Assembly: GCA_000827495.1 (NCBI GenBank)
Contig: KN817575.1
Coordinates: forward strand, 83,920 to 97,273
From: Hypholoma sublateritium FD-334 SS-4
Taxonomy: Eukaryota; Basidiomycota; Agaricomycetes; Agaricales; Strophariaceae
Reading direction: 5' to 3'
Length of the DNA stretch: 13,354 bases
Under the pieces are notes generated by a model. The model saw only the letters and a program-made list of their open reading frames with translations, was not told the DNA's origin and did no database searches. The position numbers and the translations under genes are program-made. Below, one piece after another: positions 8,253-13,354 of the stretch. How positions within the stretch are numbered: the first letter of the stretch is position 1; each line of letters opens with the position of its first letter.

Positions 8253-8868
8253 ACATAGTATTGTACATTTTATGCCCTTGCCATTTCAATCAATGTACCA
8301 CTGTCTTGCTGATCTGATAATTAGTTGCAATATTGTATACTGTACTTATATGCCAATGCCTTTATTTTCTTGACATTTCTATAAACCTGCTGACCATTGT
8401 AATTAATGTTCATAATACCATCCATTGGGTATCTGGGTGTAAGGACATGAAAGTACAAGATGATACTAACCATATTACATCAAAAATTTGTAGGTATTCT
8501 CATTTCTGCCCTTCTGCTAATTTGCTGACACTTCTACACCAGCACTTGGATTATGACAGCTACCCAGCCACTTGCATACCTGGATGAATTTACCAGAACT
8601 ACCATCCTGTGTCTCATCAGGTGCTTTTGATGTAATTAATTAGAAATTCAGATGTTTTCAGTTTGCTAATATTTGCAGTTACTGTATTTTTGTTTCATTC
8701 TTTGAGTGTTGACAGCCCTTGATTGTATGATGGGTTCAATCAGAATTGAAACTCTTGTGCACTTTGAGAAATGGGCCATCACAGCCATGCCATAGAGTCC
8801 TTGAAATATTATACTGAAAGTCTTTTACATTTTAGAGGTATGTGATCAAAGGTAAAGCCAAGTATTTG
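8253..8868. other. AT-rich stretch where the transposase C-terminus would lie
   Basis: No gene is recognised. Two short plus ORFs (8137-8373, 8333-8587) are AT-rich chance frames, the first beginning in satellite. The C-terminal half of the adjoining hAT transposase, including the dimerisation domain, would be expected here on the minus strand, but I could not find it in any frame. Confidence 0.35.
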
Positions 8869-11075
8869 TTAGTATACATATATCATTAGAACATCAATTT
8901 CCTGATGTTTGCACAAAATATGAACCAACAGGATTTCAATAAGTGAATCCACTCGCTTCCACTCTTCTGGTCTGAGAACTAACACATCGATCTTTGCTCG
9001 CTTTGCTATATTGGTTTCATCTCAGCCCATTTGATAAATGAATTCATTGAGAAACTATATAACAGTTAGTGCATCTAGTTCGTGCACATAAAAATACAAT
9101 ATAATGTACATCTTTGAGTGCGACAGCCTGTTGAAGTATAACATGTGTTGATGACCATTGTACCTTCATATCCAGGAGAAGGACATGAGGTACAACACCC
9201 GCATCAATCTGGAGGGCATAAAGATGTTCCTTCCATTTTGATGAAGAGTGGGCCTTCGGAAAATTGACATATAAGTAATATATCATATATAGAGCACTTC
9301 AATTACTCGTACTTTGACTGTAATGCCTTGGATCAGTCCCACCTCATCTCGAATATAGCCAGTCACTTCCATGTCATGTAATGATTCATCTTCAGGACTG
9401 AAGTGCTTGGCATGACTGTATGTTCTGAGCAGCACCTGGGTCGCCAGATTGACGATGTGTGCAAGACAGCTGGTAGTCATAAATATCAGTTAATCAAGCT
9501 CAACGTTAAAGAAAAACATGCACCGGATGTGGAAAACTTTCCAGTCCCAGCACTCCTTGCAAGAACAGCGCATTTTCGAAGAATTCAGCAGTGTATCAAA
9601 ATGTTTGAGCATTGACATATTGTTTGATGCATTGTCACATATTATCCACCCAACCTAAAGATGCCTTAGCCAAGATAATGTAGAATGAATACTGCATAAT
9701 TTGTGTACCTTATGCCCAAAACTGAGACACTTCACAATCTTGAATTAAGCCCTCCCAAGCGTGACACCATCATGTGCACTGTTCAGCTGAACAAATCCAA
9801 GAAGATGATTTTTGTGGTGCCAAACACCATCTGCGCCTGTCTCATTCCAATGACCAGTTACCGCAAAATAAGCATCTCAATTGCTCGCCTGCCATGCGTC
9901 GCAAGTGAGGCTGATATCACCTGAAGCGGCTGTGTTATCAATGGTAAGTATACATATCTTGACAGTTAAGCCAACATACCTGGTCAATAGCAATGAGCCA
10001 TTCAATAGCCACTTGTTTGAATAATGCATCAGAGTATGGAATAACTCGCTCTTTAACCTTTCACTTTTCAAGGTGCGGCTCGATGCTGGACTGTTGCTTA
10101 GCTGCTTCAGCAGCCTTTTTTGCTTCATTTTGGATCTTTGTGGCCTTTGGTAGCTTTGAAACAAAATCATTCTTCACACACCAAGTGTTATATGCAACCT
10201 ACACAAATGTTCGAATGTTTATGTCTTGAAATAAGATTGAAATCAGCTTACTGAGTGAACAGCTTCAATGTGCCGTCGGAGCATTGTTACACTGGATATG
10301 ATCTGTTTAAGTGGGCCTTTTCACCTGCAAAAAATGAGAACAATCCATATAATATAAGATAGACATACTTATGAGCATATATTGCAAGTGCACACTGGCT
10401 TGCTAGCTCCTGCCATGCGAGCTGGTGGACTGAAAAACAGATTCCAGTCCCAAGATTTGCTCTGGAGTTTTGCAATGGCCGGAGTAGTGTCTGATTCCTC
10501 TGAGTCAGAAAGCGGTGTGGCGGGAGCGGCTTTGCTGCGCGATTTAGATGTGCTTGCATGTTTTTTTTTGGCAGGTGCGTTGTCTTCGGAACTTGAGCTC
10601 AGAATATATGTATGTGGCCTTTGAGAAGGCAGAGCTATCCTCCAAGTAGTCAGCGTACTGCACACAAAATAGAACTTCATGAGAACTCACTTGGCAGATT
10701 GTCATTATCTGTGATCTCAGCATCAACAACCTTGTCTCGCTTAGATTGGGCGGCAATGGCGGAGGTGGTCCTGGCAGCATCTGTGTCAAAGTTGATGGAA
10801 CTGTGTGGTGTGGGTGGCTCACAAGATGCTGAGGACAAGGTTGACGAGACAGTGGGAGCAGTGGGAAGAGCTGTCTTTGCGTGGATAGTTTTTTGCAAGG
10901 CTGACACGGCTGTCAGATCATGAGAAAGTTTAGCGCCTTCCTCCATGGCGATAGTGTGGTCACGCACAGCCTTGCGCGATCACAGCTCCGGCTCTTCACC
11001 ATTGTCTGCATCGATGAGCTTTGCGGACAGTCAACTTGTGCGCTTCGACATCCCTGTTTGCATAGACTCAGCCAT
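8869..11075 (-). pseudogene. hAT transposase (BED zinc finger), decayed, multi-exon
   Basis: The minus-strand reading starts MAESMQTGMSKRTS (11075), then an acidic/Ser-rich N-terminus. A BED-type zinc finger follows: SWDWNLF, CTCNIC, then after intron 10368-10325 LRRHIEAVHS. After intron 10251-10199 comes YNTWCVKNDFVSKLP and ERVIPYSDALFKQVAIEWLI. The hAT core shows SLTCDAWQASN (first Asp), YFAVTGHW, GWIICDNASNN (second Asp), CLAHIVNLATQ (C-x2-H), RDEVGLIQGITVK and LLLDMKVQWSSTHVIL (usual R/K-W here Q-W), ending EEWKRVDSLIEIL. Further introns: 9708-9655, 9312-9254, 9109-9055, plus about 10690-10658 and one starting at 9979. In-frame stops include 11033-11031, 10982-10980, before 10369, in the finger exon, after HLEK, at 9879-9877, 9747-9745, 9492-9490 and near 9034. 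The C-terminus (catalytic Glu, dimerisation) is absent. It cannot make an active enzyme. Confidence 0.85.
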
Positions 11076-11079
11076 GCAA

Positions 11080-11460
11080 ATTTTACCTGTGGGATTTTAT
11101 AAACAGTATACAAGATGGCAAATGAGAAAATAAATACAGGAAAATAAGGTTCAATCAGCACTCAAAGCTTGACTCAACACCTGAAAATTAGCTGTTTGAG
11201 CACTTGAGCTTTAACAATAATACTTTAAGACATTTCACTTGCCTTTCACTTTTATAAATAATGTAAATATGACTTATATTAATTAAAAAACATTCTTGTG
11301 TGTCACTGAGCGCACCGGATTGCCAAGGGCGTCACGTATTGACGATGTCATGGTATGTGGGTGCTGCACAGACACTTGTTTGCATAGCCACTGATCCAGC
11401 CAACATATGCACGCAGCGCAGCTGAATTAATATGCTATATACAAACAAATTTAGCTCAAA
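11080..11460. other. 5' flank of the hAT transposase remnant
   Basis: AT-rich, no gene recognised. It lies between the transposase start and the GC-rich terminal sequence, so it is probably the element's 5' non-coding part. Confidence 0.35.
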
Positions 11461-11469
11461 AAAATTGTG

Positions 11470-11589
11470 CAAAAGCCCTGGCTCAGGCCCGGGCTTTGGG
11501 CTTTGAAAATCTGCAGCCAGGCTACAGGCCGGCTGCCGGGCCCGGCTTGGCCCAGCTTTGGGCTTGAGGCCGAAGCCCACACATCACTA
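11470..11589. repeat. GC-rich hAT terminal sequence, right-facing end
   Basis: A cluster of GGGCTT, GGCCCGGG and GGCTCAGGC motifs in AT-rich surroundings. The outer end (reverse complement of 11574-11589) is TAGTGATGTGTGGGCT, matching TAGTGATATGCGGGCT at 12850-12865 in 14 of 16 positions, so it is probably a terminal inverted repeat. Its inner part also has the opposite-facing motif CGGGCTTTGGGCTTTGAAAA at about 11493. The segment could thus be the right end of the 8.9-11.6 kb element or a very short two-ended element. ORFs across it are not genes. Confidence 0.55.
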
Positions 11590-11613
11590 TATAGTCCATG
11601 CGCAATCAAGTCA

Positions 11614-11719
11614 TGTGGCTTTTCAAACCACATATGTGGCATTCTGTTTTCTTTTCTTTTATTTTTGTTTTTATTTATCCCTCACTACCTGCAGCTGCTT
11701 CCTGCATCCCCTCAGCTCC
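11614..11719. repeat. 106-bp direct repeat, copy 1
   Basis: Matches 13249-13354 base for base with one mismatch (C at 11624, A at 13259). The match is cut by the window end, so it may be longer. In copy 2 it is internal to a hAT element, directly upstream of the C-terminal exon on the minus strand. Copy 1 diverges from it at 11614, about 25 bp from the hAT terminal sequence, so copy 1 looks like a truncated element copy. Confidence 0.9.
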
Positions 11720-12849
11720 ACTATTGCCACCACTGCTGCCACCACCATCATTATATCAAGAATCAGACTAATAACTGTCAAAGTTAAAACTATGCAAATT
11801 GAAAAGTTCTTTCTTGTTTACTAGTCTGAAAATTGTATAAGTTTGATTAGAAATTAAGTATTACTTGTTGATCAATATACCATATAGCAGCATATCCCCA
11901 CTCTGCAAGATGATACCATACACCTCAATATGGAACAAGAAGAGTATCACAAACTGGTCCTTGAGACATGGTCACATCAGTGCAAACTTCCTAAGTTAAC
12001 TATACTTAGTTACTTTTACAGCCACCTCCACCATTAACTTGAAGCTGATTTGATCATATTTGAAAATGGTAGGTGTAATGTGACACCTCCAAATGTCACA
12101 ATTGAAGACAATCACTTTAAACATTTGGAGAATTCATGGACTGCTGGGCAATGTTCTGGCATTTTTCAAGTGCATTTTACTTTGTGTGTATTAAAACATG
12201 AAGTATTCATTATAGTCTACAGTTTTTATATAGACTTGATCCCCCTGAAATCTCTTCCTCAGTTGATTCTTACTTAATCACCAAGGTGAGATATATTTAC
12301 ATGACTTTCATTCACTTGTTCTAATGTACTTGTAGCTATTCCTGTTTCTATATATTTCCCTTTGGTAAGCCACTGATTCTATCACACAATCTTACTTTTC
12401 TACTTTACTAAAATAAATCAACTACCAAAATTCTTATATAGAATCCACCAACTTGAATGCCATAAGATAGACATGGCACCACAGAATTGAATATGTGAAA
12501 ATGTAAAATAAATAACTTTAAATTCTTGTGTAAATTTACTTTTGAATAATATTGTAAATTTAAATATCAATTAAACATTCAACAAATAATTCAATTGATC
12601 TACAATTTGAAGTTGAAGGTAAAGTTGTGTATGGAAAATAAAATATTACAAATATTCTTACTAGTAAACCTGAAAATACCTGCAGATTTATACTACTCAT
12701 GTCCAGCCTTGCTAAGCAGTATTAATAAAGTACTTTATACTTTCCCATCTAATTTGTAGGACTTGAAGACATATATAAGATGGCTGGATAGCCAGTGTAG
12801 TCTATGTGAGTCTTTATTGTGCTTTGGTAACATTTTTCATTTATAGTTC
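11720..12849. other. AT-rich stretch, possible decayed element copy
   Basis: No gene can be supported. Near 11720-11760 the minus strand reads a Gly/Ser-rich linker (DGGGSSGGNSGAEGMQEAAA) continuous with the direct repeat, as expected for a truncated transposase copy. On the plus strand, short protein-like pieces occur: MEQEEYHKLVLETWSHQCKL (11930-11990) and VTIEDNHFKHLENSWTAGQ (within 12050-12277), separated by a possible intron ending TTTTACAG near 12020. The rest (12280-12849) is AT-rich and empty. Confidence 0.3.
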
Positions 12850-12985
12850 TAGTGATATGCGGGCTCAGGCTTGGCCTGAAAGCCCGGGCTTGGGCTTCAA
12901 AGTCATGGCTCGGGCCCACCAATATTGTGAGCCGTGCCCAAAGCCCTCAGGAAGCGCCTGGCCTGGCCGGGCCCGGGCCTAAAAT
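12850..12985 (+). repeat. GC-rich hAT terminal sequence, left-facing end
   Basis: Begins TAGTGATATGCGGGCTCAGG and carries GGCCTGAAAGCCCGGGCTTG and further GGCC/GGGC motifs up to the 3' end of the transposase remnant on its right. It is the opposite-facing partner of the 11574-11589 end. The C-terminal coding exon reads into it. Confidence 0.6.
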
Positions 12986-13250
12986 CTTGCTTAACCTCTG
13001 GTGCATCAACGTCAATAACAAGTCCATCCCAACTGGCCGGATTAGAGGATACCACATCCTCCCATACATCATCCCCATCATCATCAACCACCTCAAGCTC
13101 AGTCTCAAGAACAGATGAGGGAGCATGTTCACAAAACAAAAGGTCCTTGCGCACAAGGCACTTCAAGAACTGCAATGCCTCCACAATATCACCTTTGAGG
13201 CGATTTCGGCACTTACTGATTGTTATTCCCACAGAGGAAAATGCACGTTG
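12972..13250 (-). pseudogene. hAT transposase C-terminal dimerisation domain, partial
   Basis: The minus-strand reading KPQRAFSSVGITISKCRNRL, then KGDIVEALQFLKCLVRKDLL, is the hAT C-terminal dimerisation motif (family pattern ER-F-S-x-G, then K-RNRL, then ALQ-LK). After it comes an acidic tail (LETELEVVDDDGDDVWED) reading toward the GC-rich terminal sequence. A TAA lies just upstream, before KPQ, so the open frame is broken there unless that codon is intronic; the C/A difference from copy 1 of the direct repeat creates this stop. The upstream exon (ending GMQEAAA) lies within the repeat, followed by a GTAGTGAG donor. The remainder of the gene is beyond the window, so integrity cannot be judged. 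This is a separate copy from the 8.9-11 kb remnant. Confidence 0.75.
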
Positions 13251-13354
13251 TGGCTTTTAAAACCACATATGTGGCATTCTGTTTTCTTTTCTTTTATTTT
13301 TGTTTTTATTTATCCCTCACTACCTGCAGCTGCTTCCTGCATCCCCTCAGCTCC
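13249..13354. repeat. 106-bp direct repeat, copy 2
   Basis: Second copy, 1635 bp from the first, truncated by the window edge. On the minus strand it contains a coding piece, a possible intron (GTAGTGAG to AAAACAG) and the start of the C-terminal hAT exon. Confidence 0.9.

Noticed and set aside
10382..10923. Plus-strand ORFs (10382-10624, 10612-10923) as genes
   Set aside because: They are antisense shadows of the transposase N-terminus, whose Ser/Lys-rich linker and zinc finger read on the minus strand.
11467..11642. ORFs on both strands across the GC-rich end (11451-11642 and 11467-11787) as genes
   Set aside because: They run through the hAT terminal repeat motifs and a pyrimidine-rich repeat. 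No protein-like signal remains apart from the short piece of decayed transposase.

Overview
The window looks like repeat-rich nuclear DNA from a filamentous basidiomycete, probably an agaricomycete. Evidence: coding pieces are broken by short GT-AG introns (33 to 76 nt) with CTAAC-like branch points; one gene is recognisable as the mushroom-typical DUF6698 family; several hAT transposon remnants carry fungal-style introns. No bacterial features (operons, Shine-Dalgarno sites, CRISPR) were seen. Family names come from remembered motifs, since no search was possible.

Layout. 1-4797: mixed, mostly unassigned. It holds a possible minus-strand gene with two matching Cys/His motifs (1582-1014), a plus-strand frame open except for one stop (1585-2046) and a GC-richer stretch (2440-4421) whose ORFs overlap in several frames with no recognisable product. 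4798-6158: a DUF6698-family gene on the plus strand with clear exon/intron structure, disabled by two in-frame stops and one frameshift. 6266-8244: a 1.98-kb foldback-type element, flanked by a 10-bp direct repeat (TGGCAAGTGA) that contains the probable target-site duplication. Its inverted arms are built from the perfect palindrome GGAATTCCATGGAATTCC. Inside are a 74-nt tRNA-like Pol III promoter module and a roughly 1.1-kb GC-rich island. 8869-11075: a decayed BED-type hAT transposase on the minus strand, with several introns and at least eight stops. 11460-11590 and 12850-12985: GC-rich hAT terminal-type sequences facing away from each other. 11614-11719 is repeated at 13249-13354, where it adjoins the C-terminal hAT dimerisation domain of a second transposase (13250-12972, minus) that runs off the window.

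None of the genes appears to work with another. The region reads as a transposon graveyard: an inactivated domain-of-unknown-function gene, a non-autonomous element inserted about 100 bp downstream of it, and at least two, possibly three, copies of hAT elements. The most unusual item is the 6266-8244 element, which combines long palindromic-satellite arms, a possible target-site duplication, a Pol III-like module and a compositionally foreign interior.
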